Positions 33,937-43,359 of a DNA stretch of 64,000 bases are shown here, in pieces; the first letter of the stretch is position 1, and each line of letters starts with the position of its first letter. A model generated the notes under the pieces. The model did no database searches. It was not told the DNA's origin and worked only from the letters and a program-made list of their open reading frames with translations. The DNA is taken from the NCBI GenBank assembly GCA_018268915.1, contig JAFDVQ010000017.1, forward strand, positions 124,001-188,000. Direction: 5' to 3'. The DNA comes from Acidobacteriota bacterium. GTDB taxonomy: Bacteria > Acidobacteriota > Terriglobia > Terriglobales > Acidobacteriaceae. Position numbers and translations under genes: made by a program.

Positions 33937-35409
33937 ATGCTTCAGATGCCAAAGATCATCCAGGGCGGCATGGGGGTTGGCGTGTCGAACTGGAGGCTCG
34001 CTCAGGCCGTGTCGCGGCTGGGGCAGCTTGGCGTTGTCTCTGGCACAGCGCTCGACCAGGTGATGGTGCGGCGCCTTGCCGATGGCGACGAAGGCGGATA
34101 CATGCGCCGCGGCTTCGACGCCTTTCCATTTCCTGAGATGGCGAAGCGCATCTGGAGCGAGTATTTCCAGGCAGGTGGCAAACCATCCGGCGCCCCTTAT
34201 CCGACCACGCCGATGCACCAGCGGCGCGACTCGCGAAAGCTGATCGAATTGCTGATGGTCAGCAACTTCGTCGAGGTCTTCCTCGCGCGAGAGGGCCACC
34301 TGAACAAAGTAGGCGTGAATTTCCTGGAGAAGGTGCAACTGCCGCATCTGGCCTCCATCTACGGCGCCATGCTCGCAGGAGTGGGCTACGTTCTGATGGG
34401 TGCCGGGATTCCGCTGCACATTCCCGGAGTGCTCGACAACTTCGCCACGGGAAAAGCCGCCGAGTACAAACTCGCCGTTACAGGCGCACCCGCCGATGCG
34501 GACACCCTGATGCGCTTCGATCCGCAGGAGTATGCGGAAGGACCTCTCCCGCAATTGGAGCGGCCAAAATTCCTTGCTATCGTCTCGTCGAATACTCTGG
34601 CTTCCACAATGCTGCGCCGGGCGTCCGGCCGCGTGGATGGCTTGATCATCGAAAGCCCGACTGCTGGAGGCCATAACGCGCCTCCACGAGGAAAAAATGC
34701 TCTCGATCCAACCGGCCAACCCGTCTACGGCGAGCGCGATCGAGTGGACGTAGCTGAGCTGCGTCGACTGAATGTTCCGTTCTGGCTTGCAGGCGGTTAC
34801 GGCAGCACTGAAAAGCTTCGTGAGGCCCTCGCCGAAGGCGCCGCCGGGGTGCAGGTCGGTACCGCCTTCGCATTCAGCGAGGAATCTGGACTTCGCCACG
34901 ACCTGAAGAAGATGCTGGTGTCGCAGGCCTCGCAGGGAACAGCCCGGGTTTTCACCGACCCCGTCGCCTCCCCGACCGGGTTTCCCTTCAAAGTGGCCCA
35001 GCTTGCCGGAACGTACTCGGATGCTGGAGTTGCCGCAACGCGGACGCGGCTGTGCGATCTCGGATATCTCCGCGAGGCTTACTGGACGGATGACGGGAAA
35101 ATCGCATACCGGTGCCCGGCCGAACCGGCAAGCTCATACCTGACCAAGGGCGGGGCAATCGAAGAAACCATCGGCCGAAAGTGTCTTTGCAATGCATTGC
35201 TCGCCAATATTGGCTATCCGCAGACACGCGCCGATGGGGTCGCCGAGCCTCCGCTGGTCACAGTCGGTGACGACGTGAACCGGGTGGCGGCCTTTCTGGC
35301 TCCCGGAAGGGATAGCTACGCTGCTGCCGATGTCGTGAACTCGCTTCTTCGAGGAGTCGCCGAAGAGCCAATATCTCAGCCTGACGTGTCGCTCTCAGTT
35401 TCGAGCTAA
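33937..35409 (+). CDS. Nitronate monooxygenase-like FMN enzyme
   Basis: A 490-residue FMN-dependent TIM-barrel protein. It opens with I-I-Q-G-G-M-G-V-G-V-S, has E-S-P-T-A-G-G-H-N-A-P-P-R-G (about residues 239-252) and ends the barrel with L-A-G-G-Y-G-S and G-A-A-G-V-Q-V-G-T-A-F-A (about 302-309, 320-331), the phosphate-binding loops of the 2-nitropropane dioxygenase family. It is longer than usual nitronate monooxygenases (about 330-360), with a C-terminal part of some 130 residues carrying C-x-C (K-C-L-C-N-A). The natural substrate is open. Its end overlaps the convergent TfoX-like gene by 15 bases. Confidence 0.75.
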   Translation: MLQMPKIIQGGMGVGVSNWRLAQAVSRLGQLGVVSGTALDQVMVRRLADGDEGGYMRRGFDAFPFPEMAKRIWSEYFQAGGKPSGAPYPTTPMHQRRDSRKLIELLMVSNFVEVFLAREGHLNKVGVNFLEKVQLPHLASIYGAMLAGVGYVLMGAGIPLHIPGVLDNFATGKAAEYKLAVTGAPADADTLMRFDPQEYAEGPLPQLERPKFLAIVSSNTLASTMLRRASGRVDGLIIESPTAGGHNAPPRGKNALDPTGQPVYGERDRVDVAELRRLNVPFWLAGGYGSTEKLREALAEGAAGVQVGTAFAFSEESGLRHDLKKMLVSQASQGTARVFTDPVASPTGFPFKVAQLAGTYSDAGVAATRTRLCDLGYLREAYWTDDGKIAYRCPAEPASSYLTKGGAIEETIGRKCLCNALLANIGYPQTRADGVAEPPLVTVGDDVNRVAAFLAPGRDSYAAADVVNSLLRGVAEEPISQPDVSLSVSS

Positions 35410-35799
35410 TTTATAAGCGCGAGCCAGCCATTCAACAGCTTCCCGGGCGTCGCTTTCTTCGCGCAGAAGAAATATTCGCCATTTGCGGCCTTCACCCTGC
35501 TTCTTCTTCCCGCGCTGCTGCATTGTGCCTGCAGCGAAGCAAGCCTCAGCTGCGATTTTCTTGAGCAGAGCCGGAGTCTCCTTCGCGAACTTGATCAGGA
35601 CAGCATCCTCCTCGAAAAGAGCCCGAGTCCCCGGCAGCGCCCCGAAGACCACGCCGCCCCGATAGATCATCATCATCCCGAAAGCTCGCTTGACCGACAC
35701 CCCCGGCCATTGCTCGAGTTCTACGCGAAGGGTTTCCCCCCAGCGCTGGGCTCTTTCGCTCGTGGGTTTCATGGCCGACCGCCGATTCTTCGGTTCCAT
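35395..35799 (-). CDS. TfoX-N-domain-like small protein
   Basis: A 134-residue product. V-S-V-K-R-A-F-G-M-M-M-I-Y-R-G-G-V-V-F-G-A (about residues 34-54) resembles the start of the TfoX/Sxy N-terminal domain, and I-K-F-A-K-E and a final helix A-R-E-A-V-E-W-L-A-R-A-Y suit that fold. Full TfoX controls competence in Gammaproteobacteria; stand-alone N domains elsewhere have unknown functions. The 3' end overlaps the end of the convergent oxidoreductase gene by 15 bases. Confidence 0.5.
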   Translation of the reverse strand: MEPKNRRSAMKPTSERAQRWGETLRVELEQWPGVSVKRAFGMMMIYRGGVVFGALPGTRALFEEDAVLIKFAKETPALLKKIAAEACFAAGTMQQRGKKKQGEGRKWRIFLLREESDAREAVEWLARAYKLARN

Positions 35800-35942
35800 T
35801 GCGATCCTTGCTGCTCAATATACTGGACTTGCTGGATTTAGGCCCCGCGCCTTAAGCCTGGACCCGTAGGCGACCCGGGCTACGAGGGTCGAAGCTCGCT
35901 TGCCACTCGCCTGCGAAGCTTTCCAGAAGATACAATGCAGGC

Positions 35943-36485
35943 ATGTTTTCCCGTCGTTTTCAACGCTATTTGACGATCACGGTCGCCCTGCTGGTTATGG
36001 CCGGGCTGAGCCTCACTGCCCAGGAAAAGACCCGCCGCGGCCGCAAGTACAAACCGCCACCGCCCACCTCCAAGGTCGAGATCACTGTGGTGCGAGCCTC
36101 CGACTCAAAGCCGATCGAAAACGCGGCAGTCATCTTCCATGTCGATATGGACGGCGACAAGGGCAACATGGAGCTGAAGACCAACGAGGACGGCAAGTCC
36201 GTCATTGATGTTCTGCCTATTGGCTCGATAATGCGCCTTCAGATCATCGCCAAGGGTTTCCAGACCTACGGGCAGGACTACAAAATCGACAAGGCCGAGA
36301 TGGCCTTCGACGTCAAAATGAGGCGGCCAACAGAGCAGTACTCGATCTACAAGGACCACGACGGCAAGGATGGAAACGCCGAGACCGAACCGGACAAGGA
36401 CCAGGACTCTGACAAGCAGCCGGACGTCCCGACGGACAAGCCCGCCCCTCCACCTGCGCCCGAGTCCAAACCTCAGCTGAAGTAG
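35943..36485 (+). CDS. Exported carboxypeptidase-regulatory-like protein
   Basis: A 180-residue protein with a signal peptide (residues 1-26). Residues 40-135 look like a carboxypeptidase-regulatory/Ig-like beta sandwich (V-E-I-T-V-V-R-A-S-D-S-K-P-I-E-N-A-A-V-I-F; G-K-S-V-I-D-V-L-P-I-G). The last 40 residues are Asp/Lys/Pro-rich and unstructured. Such domains occur on secreted proteins in Acidobacteria; no enzymatic role is expected. It precedes the SDR gene by 43 bases, possibly in one unit. Confidence 0.65.
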   Translation: MFSRRFQRYLTITVALLVMAGLSLTAQEKTRRGRKYKPPPPTSKVEITVVRASDSKPIENAAVIFHVDMDGDKGNMELKTNEDGKSVIDVLPIGSIMRLQIIAKGFQTYGQDYKIDKAEMAFDVKMRRPTEQYSIYKDHDGKDGNAETEPDKDQDSDKQPDVPTDKPAPPPAPESKPQLK

Positions 36486-36528
36486 CCTGCATCCAACCTC
36501 GGCAGAAAGCTTTACTGAGGGACACGGG

Positions 36529-37266
36529 ATGACCAGTGAACCACTTCTCGGAAAGGCCGCGCTGGTCACTGGGGGCGCGCGCCGAATCGGCAAAGAGATA
36601 GCGCTTCAACTCGCCGCCGCTGGCGCCGAAGTTACCGTTACCTACCGCAAATCGCGAGCAGAAGCCGAAGAAACCATCGCTGCAATCAAAGACCTCGGAC
36701 GCCTGGCCATCGCAGTGGAGTGCGATGTCACCTCGGAAGACTCCGTTCGAGATGCAGTCGTCGCATCGGTCAATTTTCATGGCCATCTCGATGTCCTCGT
36801 CAACAATGCAGGGTTATTTCAATCGGTCCCTCTCGATGAGCTGACCCTCGAGCAGTGGGATACAGTGTTCGCGACAAATGCCCGCGGCCCGTTTCTCGTG
36901 GCTCGTCAGGCCCTCTCGCACCTGCGCAAATCGCAGGGCCGCATCATCAACATCGGTTCACTCGGCGGGCTTCGCGCATGGGCCACTCATGCGCACTATT
37001 GCTCGTCAAAGGCCGCGCTGCACATGCTGACCCAGGCAATGGCCAAGGCCTTTGCTCCTGATGTGGCTGTGAATTGTATCGCCCCAGGCTGGATCGATCT
37101 CGGCGAAGAAGGCGAGCAAGCGGATGCGCAGCACTTTGCCGCAAAGACTCCGATGAAGCGCAACGGAACAGCGCGTGATGTCGCCGACGCCGTCGTGTTC
37201 TTTGCATCGACCAGCAACTTCATCACTGGTCAGACGATTGCGGTAGATGGCGGGCTGGGGCTCTAG
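36529..37266 (+). CDS. Classical SDR oxidoreductase (FabG/pteridine-reductase-like)
   Basis: A 245-residue short-chain dehydrogenase with T-G-G-A-R-R-I-G-K-E (14-23), N-N-A-G (92-95), catalytic S144, Y157 and K161 (Y-C-S-S-K), and P-G-W-I after it. The A-R-R-I-G form of the cofactor loop suits NADPH and is seen in pteridine reductases and FolM-like enzymes as well as in FabG relatives. The reaction is reduction of a carbonyl or C=N bond; the substrate is not determined. Confidence 0.82.
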   Translation: MTSEPLLGKAALVTGGARRIGKEIALQLAAAGAEVTVTYRKSRAEAEETIAAIKDLGRLAIAVECDVTSEDSVRDAVVASVNFHGHLDVLVNNAGLFQSVPLDELTLEQWDTVFATNARGPFLVARQALSHLRKSQGRIINIGSLGGLRAWATHAHYCSSKAALHMLTQAMAKAFAPDVAVNCIAPGWIDLGEEGEQADAQHFAAKTPMKRNGTARDVADAVVFFASTSNFITGQTIAVDGGLGL

Positions 37267-37282
37267 CGTTTCTCGACCTGGA

Positions 37283-38104
37283 TCAACGTCCCAGCAGCCG
37301 GCTCCAGAAACCGCCATTGGCCCCACTGCGGCTCGCAGCAGGTTTTTCAAACTCAAGCGGCACATCCTGCCATAACCCCACTGGCTCAGGCTGCACAGGC
37401 AACTTCGCGCCGTCTACCGCTGCCCGTGGATTCGTCACGTACAGTCTGCGGGCGGTCTCTTCGCCCGCTTTCTCGGCGACGTACCTGTAGCCTTTTTTCA
37501 TGTGAAGTGGACGCCACTCTGGATGATGAGCGTCGCTGGCCATGAAGTGGATCCAGTTCCGCGCCAGCAGCGCGTCGGCGAAAGATTTCGCCGCTTTGCC
37601 GAATCTCCCGTAGATCGAAGCAGACGTGACCTGCACCAGACACCCATCGCGCACAAAGTCCGCCAGGCGATCCGGATGCTGCTGCAGAAAAGGATTACGC
37701 TCGGGATGCGTGATGATCAGCATGTAGCCTGCCTTGCGAAGGCGATGCATGGCGTCCACAAGTTGCTGGGGGATCAGCAGGTCAGGGAACTCGATCAGCA
37801 GGTAGCCATTTCCATCGATCGAGTAGCGCAGGGGATTCGCAATCGCATCCTCGATGTTCTCAGCGTTCATATGGAAGTCGCAGGCAAGACTGAACCCGAT
37901 CTGCCCCGCGAACAGGCTTCGCAACTCTTCCAGCCGAACCTTGTTCACATCAGCCTGATAAGGAAACTTGTCACTGGCATGTGGGCTGCAGACGATGTGC
38001 GTCACGCCCTCGTCGATCGCCATCTGAGTAAGTTCCATCGCGGTCTTCAGATCGGGAGCACCATCATCAACCCCATAGATGAGGTGCGTATGGATGTCGA
38101 TCAT
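37283..38104 (-). CDS. CpsB/CapC-type PHP-domain tyrosine phosphatase
   Basis: A 273-residue PHP-fold protein: M-I-D-I-H-T-H-L (residues 1-8), V-C-S-P-H-A (38-43), T-H-P-E-R-N (132-137) and M-A-S-D-A-H (188-193) supply the His/Asp ligands of a multi-metal site. It matches the CpsB/YwqE group, manganese-dependent phosphatases that dephosphorylate capsule-chain-length tyrosine kinases. No tyrosine kinase gene is nearby. It is 27 bases behind purQ on the same strand, yet a functional link with purine synthesis is not expected. Confidence 0.8.
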   Translation of the reverse strand: MIDIHTHLIYGVDDGAPDLKTAMELTQMAIDEGVTHIVCSPHASDKFPYQADVNKVRLEELRSLFAGQIGFSLACDFHMNAENIEDAIANPLRYSIDGNGYLLIEFPDLLIPQQLVDAMHRLRKAGYMLIITHPERNPFLQQHPDRLADFVRDGCLVQVTSASIYGRFGKAAKSFADALLARNWIHFMASDAHHPEWRPLHMKKGYRYVAEKAGEETARRLYVTNPRAAVDGAKLPVQPEPVGLWQDVPLEFEKPAASRSGANGGFWSRLLGR

Positions 38105-38131
38105 GAGAACCGGGCCCTCGCTTTCATGGGC

Positions 38132-38827
38132 CTACCGGATTGCAAGAGCTTCAATCATCGATTCGAAAATCTTCCATCCATCGCTCGAGCCAAGCAGGCT
38201 CTCGCTTGAGCGGTCAGGATGCGGCATCATCCCCAACACATTGCGTCCCTCATTCAGGATGCCGGCTATATTCGCTAGTGAGCCGTTGGGGTTTGCGTCG
38301 GCTGTGATCTCGCCTGTCGGCGTGGCGTAGCGGAAAGCGATTCTGTCTTCCGACTCGAGCCGCTTCAACTCTTCCGGGGTGCAGAAGTAGTTGCCTTCCA
38401 TGTGACCGATGGGGATCTGCAGCACCTGACCCTTGGTGAGCCTGTTGGTGAATGGACTGTTCGTCGTTTCGGTCCTCAGGTGCACCTGCTTGCAGATGTA
38501 CTTGAGCCCAGCATTACGCATCAGCGCGCCGGGCAGTAATCCTGACTCAGCAAGAATCTGAAATCCGTTGCATATTCCCAGCACAAGGCCGCCACCTGCC
38601 GCGAACTTCTGAACAGCGCCCATTACCGGAGAAAAGCGCGCAATAGCTCCGGTACGCAGGTAGTCTCCGTACGCGAATCCGCCCGGCACAAGAATGGCAT
38701 CGACGCCCTGAAGATCGTCAGAGTCGTGCCAGAGAAATGTAACCGGCTGGTGAGCAATTTCCGCGAAGACGTTATAGGTATCGTGATCGCAGTTGGATCC
38801 CGGAAAGACGAGGACGCCGAATTTCAT
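38132..38827 (-). CDS. purQ: PurQ, FGAM synthase glutaminase subunit
   Basis: This 231-residue class I glutamine amidotransferase carries the nucleophile C86 in G-I-C-N-G-F-Q and the M-P-H-P-D-R region (H203, then D205 where many PurQ have Glu). N-terminal F-P-G-S-N-C-D-H-D is the PurQ signature. It makes ammonia for formylglycinamidine ribonucleotide synthesis, working with PurL and PurS, which are not in the window. Full-length for the family. Confidence 0.92.
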   Translation of the reverse strand: MKFGVLVFPGSNCDHDTYNVFAEIAHQPVTFLWHDSDDLQGVDAILVPGGFAYGDYLRTGAIARFSPVMGAVQKFAAGGGLVLGICNGFQILAESGLLPGALMRNAGLKYICKQVHLRTETTNSPFTNRLTKGQVLQIPIGHMEGNYFCTPEELKRLESEDRIAFRYATPTGEITADANPNGSLANIAGILNEGRNVLGMMPHPDRSSESLLGSSDGWKIFESMIEALAIR

Positions 38828-38908
38828 ACATCTAGGTTATCAGTTTGTTAACTGGGGCTCGTCACAGATCGCGTTGAGGAATCTGCGAGCATACAAGTGA
38901 TTCCCGGA

Positions 38909-39496
38909 TTATTGTCGGCTTTCAGAAACGGCATCTCGCATCTGCTGATGGGATTCCCGGGCGAATCTATGTTGGAATGAACGAGTAACGGGATAACCAA
39001 GGAGTGCAAGCCAGTGCTGAGGTCTTGAAACTGCCTCCAGTTCGTAGTGAACCTCATTCGTGCCCGGGTCAAAGGTCAGCAGAAACCTTTCCTCACCTTC
39101 TTCGGCGTGATGCTGAGTAGTTTTGTAAATAAAGCCGAAGACATCAGTTTCTCTGGTTACGCTCACAATCTGGCTCAGGTTCAATGACCTGAGGCCCAGC
39201 GCCTGAACTTCGACTGCGACTATCTGGCCCACCCGAATCTCCGCATCGATATTTCCGACCCGTACCCAGCCGAGATCGAATTGCCTCCATTGTTCGAATG
39301 CGCGAATCGCTTGTTCGAATGCATTCCGGCCCATTCCGATCTCGGACCGGGACACATCCTGAACAAATCCCGCAGGCAGTTCTGACATCTGCAGGCCCCG
39401 GCGAGGATCCAACATCCTTGCACGCAGTTCCAGACTGGAATATCGCTCGACCGCGCGAACGATTTCTGCCGAGGTTGGTTTGGTGACTCTGAACAT
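38909..39496 (-). CDS. DUF1990-family protein
   Basis: A 195-residue protein with the DUF1990 pattern: G-M-G-R-N-A-F-E-Q-A (54-63), F-D-L-G-W-V (73-78), G-F-I-Y-K-T-T-x-H-H-A-E-E-G-E-E-R-F, and S-R-P-Q-H-W-L-A-L-L-G-Y-P-V-T-R. The family has no assigned reaction. The gene is four bases after the GH31 stop on the same strand, so the two are probably cotranscribed. Confidence 0.75.
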   Translation of the reverse strand: MFRVTKPTSAEIVRAVERYSSLELRARMLDPRRGLQMSELPAGFVQDVSRSEIGMGRNAFEQAIRAFEQWRQFDLGWVRVGNIDAEIRVGQIVAVEVQALGLRSLNLSQIVSVTRETDVFGFIYKTTQHHAEEGEERFLLTFDPGTNEVHYELEAVSRPQHWLALLGYPVTRSFQHRFARESHQQMRDAVSESRQ

Positions 39497-39500
39497 CCGC

Positions 39501-42062
39501 TCAGTATGTCAGCTGCAGTTGCACACCCTTGGCATCGTCGCTCACTAGCGCCGTCACCCTATGATGCTCGGCGTCGAAGTTCGTGGTGACCTGGCTGGCT
39601 CCCGGATGATCGAGCGCCGTGAGACTTGCGCTGGCGTAGGGCTTCGAAGCTCCATAGACTTCAATCGAAAGCAGATTCCACCATGGCTCAAAGGTCCCTT
39701 CGCGAGGAGCGATAGTGACGATCAGCCCCTGAGCGCTGAGCCGGCACGCAAAGTTCACGCGAAGAAAGTCGCCCTTCTTGAAGTCGTAGCTCACCCCGTC
39801 ATCCAGATACAATGATCCACTGCACTCAGCCCCAAAAGTCGTCGGCGGGTACACTCGCAAGGTCAACGGCCCTTCCGGTTTCTCCTCTGTGCTCTGTATC
39901 AGCGGCTGCTCAGGAATAATAGACCCTGCCCGGACGAACACAGGGAGCGTCTCGAGGTTTCGATGAATATGCACCTCGGGCTGGCTAATCGCGGCGTTGT
40001 CGATTCCTTTGCGGCCCGATGTCGGATCGATGCGCGAACCGGTCCAATAGTCGTACCAGCTTGCCGGTGGCAAGGCGACCGCATAGTCATCGACCTCGTC
40101 TGGGAAAGGGCTCTGCGCAACCAGCAGATCGGGGCCGACCATAAAGGCGTTTCCTGTGCTTAAGTCGATTGGCCCGCCGTCTGCCGCGCCGTGAGGAAAC
40201 TCCAGGAATAGAGGGCGCATGATCGGCAGCCCAGTTCTGCTCATCTCCTCAGTGGTCGTGTAGAGATAAGGCAACAGGCGGTAGCGCTCTTCAATGTAGC
40301 GGCGTCTCAGGCTCAAGTCTTCAGCTGTGCCGTTCTCCCACGGCTCCTGAGGATTCGTTCCGGTAGCCGTGTGGTCGCGATCGATCGGGTGAAATGCCGC
40401 TACCTCCAGCCATCGCGTCAGCAGCTCCGGCTGGGGAGATCCTGCAAATCCACCCACATCCGCCCCCGTCATCGCGAAACCGCTCAATCCAAGATTCACA
40501 ATCTGCGGTGTCGTTTGCCGCAGATGGTCCCAGTTGCTCGAGTTGTCGCCAGTCCAGGTGACGGCATACCGGTGCCCTCCCGCAAAGCTTGCACGAGTCA
40601 TCACAAATGGCCGCAGGTTTGGCTGCAATTTGAGAAGCCCCTCAAAGGTACCTCGCGAGTTCTCCAGCCCAAAGATGTTGTGAACCTCAAGATGATTCGC
40701 GGTGCGGGTCGCGAAGCCTGGCTCTTCAATCCGGTGTTGAGTGTTGTCAGGCATCGTCTTCGAAGGCACCAGAAAGATCGCCGGCTCGTTCATGTCGTTC
40801 CAGAAACCTGCGACGCCTTTCTTCAGGAAATCGGCGTAGAGCGTCCCCCACCACTCGCGCGATGCCTTCCGCGTGAAATCAGGGAAGACAGCCTTTCCCG
40901 GCCACACAACACCTTCATAGATCGAACCGTCGGGATTCTTGACAAAGTGATCTCCGGCAATGCCTTCCTCATACGGCTTGTAGTGCGCGGTAGGCTGATC
41001 CGCGATGTGCAGATCGGTGATGACAACCGTGCGGATGTGCTCCGCGCGAAGGTCTTTGATCATCTGCTCGAAAGTAGGGAAGCGATCGGGATCGACTGTA
41101 AAAGGCCAGTTCTTGTACTGGTAGTCGATGTCGAGCCAGATCACGTCGGCTGGAATTCGCTCGCTTCGCAGGCGATCGGCGATACGTTTCACCTCCGCCT
41201 GTGGATAGTAGCTGTAGCGCGATTGCTGATAACCCAGCGACCAAATCGGCGGCATGGGGCTGTTTCCGACCAGCCACGCCCACGATTGCAGCACCTGCTT
41301 CGGCTCCGGTCCGTACACAACGTAGAGGTCCAGCGGCCCGCCTTCCGAGCCGAACGAATACGCATCGCGATATTCCTTGTTGAAGTCGAAGCTCGATCGG
41401 AAAGTATTGTCCAGAAATACTCCGGCGCAAACCCCCTTGCGGAAAGTGATAAACCAGGGAATTGACTTGTAGATCGGGTCAGTCGATTGCTGCCATCCGA
41501 AGGCGTCGGTATTCCAGTCGGTGAATGCTTCATTGCGGCGGTCGAGCGGCCCCGGCTTGTCTCCCAGCCCGAAGTAGTGCTCGTCGTCAGGCGACTTCAT
41601 GTACACCCGAAACGAAGCGCCGTGATATTCAATGGGGCGCGACGGAAGATCCTGCACAATCACGTGACCTGCTTCGTCCGTGATTGCAAGGCCAAAGGGA
41701 TCCTTGTGCACTGCAACATGCAGTTTGCCCGTCTTGAATCCGACAGCCGCTGCGCTCGACTCAGGCGAAACATTCACGCTGGCTGTGCGAGAGGAGGGAA
41801 GCACGGCCCACGACGCATCTTCAGGCAATTGCCCCAGCGGTCCCACGCGCATGCGGATCACGTCTTCTCGAAGAGCGGTGATCTGAATAACCGCACTCCC
41901 CGACCGAATCTCAATTCCATTCGGAAGTTGGTGCGACGCGGTTACGCGCTCAAGCCTGACAGACCCACTCCTCTGCTGCGCCTGAGCTATGGTCGGTTGA
42001 AGCGTTGCGGCGAAAATCAAAAAAACAAAGACGGCAAAAGAAGAGCTTCTCGCCCTGATCAC
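39501..42062 (-). CDS. GH31 alpha-glucosidase-type hydrolase, exported
   Basis: An 853-residue glycoside hydrolase with a signal peptide (residues 1-28). The GH31 nucleophile is D423 in W-N-D-M-N-E-P and the acid/base is D506 in W-T-G-D-N-S-S. I-W-L-D-I-D-Y (308-314) and R-Y-A-V-T-W also fit. Family 31 releases glucose or xylose from non-reducing ends; the N-terminal and C-terminal beta domains look complete. The start is a GTG. No transporter or regulator of sugar use is adjacent, though a second exported sugar enzyme (GH172-like) sits at 11.3 kb. Confidence 0.88.
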   Translation of the reverse strand: MIRARSSSFAVFVFLIFAATLQPTIAQAQQRSGSVRLERVTASHQLPNGIEIRSGSAVIQITALREDVIRMRVGPLGQLPEDASWAVLPSSRTASVNVSPESSAAAVGFKTGKLHVAVHKDPFGLAITDEAGHVIVQDLPSRPIEYHGASFRVYMKSPDDEHYFGLGDKPGPLDRRNEAFTDWNTDAFGWQQSTDPIYKSIPWFITFRKGVCAGVFLDNTFRSSFDFNKEYRDAYSFGSEGGPLDLYVVYGPEPKQVLQSWAWLVGNSPMPPIWSLGYQQSRYSYYPQAEVKRIADRLRSERIPADVIWLDIDYQYKNWPFTVDPDRFPTFEQMIKDLRAEHIRTVVITDLHIADQPTAHYKPYEEGIAGDHFVKNPDGSIYEGVVWPGKAVFPDFTRKASREWWGTLYADFLKKGVAGFWNDMNEPAIFLVPSKTMPDNTQHRIEEPGFATRTANHLEVHNIFGLENSRGTFEGLLKLQPNLRPFVMTRASFAGGHRYAVTWTGDNSSNWDHLRQTTPQIVNLGLSGFAMTGADVGGFAGSPQPELLTRWLEVAAFHPIDRDHTATGTNPQEPWENGTAEDLSLRRRYIEERYRLLPYLYTTTEEMSRTGLPIMRPLFLEFPHGAADGGPIDLSTGNAFMVGPDLLVAQSPFPDEVDDYAVALPPASWYDYWTGSRIDPTSGRKGIDNAAISQPEVHIHRNLETLPVFVRAGSIIPEQPLIQSTEEKPEGPLTLRVYPPTTFGAECSGSLYLDDGVSYDFKKGDFLRVNFACRLSAQGLIVTIAPREGTFEPWWNLLSIEVYGASKPYASASLTALDHPGASQVTTNFDAEHHRVTALVSDDAKGVQLQLTY

Positions 42063-42134
42063 TCAGCACCTCGTGGGAGCTAGTTTGATAGTCGGTACAA
42101 AGGATAACGCTCGCGGCAGCGTCTGAGAACAGCT

Positions 42135-43166
42135 TCAGAGGAGGCTTTGCATTTCATGAAGTTCAGCAAGGCTCGTTGGCGTTGTCCCGGAAGCCGCAAT
42201 CCCATACTTCGCATCCAGAAACATCCGAAGACCTTCGGGCAAGAAGGGAACCACCTCCTGCCACGTCAGAACCTTGCATCGGACCCGCATCTCGGCCGTC
42301 CGTACAGCGCTCATTACTGAGAACCATGCCTCGCGCAGATCCGATCTGCGTTGATCGTGAATGACGCAGAAGCTTGTTCCGGTTGCGTGCGCCGCAAGCA
42401 CGTTGCGAATCAGCTGGTAATGCGCGTACCCCGGTTCCCATGGCTGTTCGGCATCTGCTTTCGATTCGAGTTCTGCATGATACGCCCGTGCAATGTCGTC
42501 TGCGCCTTCAACCGGCTGCTCCCACTCCTGCGTGAACTGCTCAGCGAATTCAAGGGCGGCCCGCCGCCGTCGCGTCCGCATTTGAACCTTGGGCAGCAAT
42601 TCGCGATCGAAGACTTCATCGAAATCGTGGTATGCTTCCACGACTTTTGCCTCTCGGCATTGAAAATCCGACTCCGTAAGTTTCGCTTCGATCAGCAGTT
42701 CGCCCCACCGCATATCGACCTCAGTCCGGTCGACGCGGCCGTTGCAGAGGGGCACACGAGCCTTCCATCCAAACTCCGGCTCCGCGTCTCCGTTGATTCC
42801 AAGCATCAGCCGCAGTTCCTTCGATTGCGCCACTCCGGGTGTGCAGAAGATGTTCATCAGCAGCGCATCGGAACTCATCGACGAGTCCAGTTCCCGCCAT
42901 TTGCGCGCTGGATCAATCTGCGGCCTGGGAAGCGATCGCCCGTGAGAGTGAATTTTGTCGAAGCGCCGCAACCAGAGCGAATTCGCGAGGATAGCTTCGA
43001 ACGCTGGCCCGTAGAAATTGCCATGCCGGCCCTCATCCGGTGCGTAAACAATCACCGGATCACTGCCATAGCTCTCGACGTGGGCATGGTCCCGGGCGTG
43101 CAGACGATTCCGCTCGGCCAATTCGGCTCTGAGCTGGGCCGCAGACGAGAAGCTGCCAATCACCAC
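42135..43166 (-). CDS. PGN_0703-like putative restriction endonuclease
   Basis: A 343-residue protein with a PD-(D/E)xK-type core: T-E-V-D-M-R-W-G-E-L-L-I-E-A-K-L-T-E (about residues 148-165), where D and the E-A-K triplet would bind metal. Later there is Y-H-/Y-Q-L-I-R-N-V-L-A-A and F-C-V-I-H-D-Q-R-R. That arrangement matches the PGN_0703 family, annotated as restriction-endonuclease-like from sequence only. There is no methyltransferase or specificity gene next to it, so it is an orphan. The start is GTG. Confidence 0.6.
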   Translation of the reverse strand: MVIGSFSSAAQLRAELAERNRLHARDHAHVESYGSDPVIVYAPDEGRHGNFYGPAFEAILANSLWLRRFDKIHSHGRSLPRPQIDPARKWRELDSSMSSDALLMNIFCTPGVAQSKELRLMLGINGDAEPEFGWKARVPLCNGRVDRTEVDMRWGELLIEAKLTESDFQCREAKVVEAYHDFDEVFDRELLPKVQMRTRRRRAALEFAEQFTQEWEQPVEGADDIARAYHAELESKADAEQPWEPGYAHYQLIRNVLAAHATGTSFCVIHDQRRSDLREAWFSVMSAVRTAEMRVRCKVLTWQEVVPFLPEGLRMFLDAKYGIAASGTTPTSLAELHEMQSLL

Positions 43167-43359
43167 TTCAGATTAATTGGGCTCCTCCCCCCGTTACGTC
43201 AGGGTCAAGTCAGTGGGCCAAAGGTGACTCCTGGAGACGGGTTCCGGCACAGCAAAACCGTTGCGGCTGAGTGATCTGCGAACTATACTGGCGCAAATGC
43301 ACGCAGGGGGCTGGGTGCATTGATCACTTCAACAAGACACCGATGGGGGAGGACTGTCT

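Noticed and set aside
33898..34899. Minus-strand open frame of 333 codons
   Set aside because: It lies wholly opposite the nitronate-monooxygenase-like gene and has no known domain.
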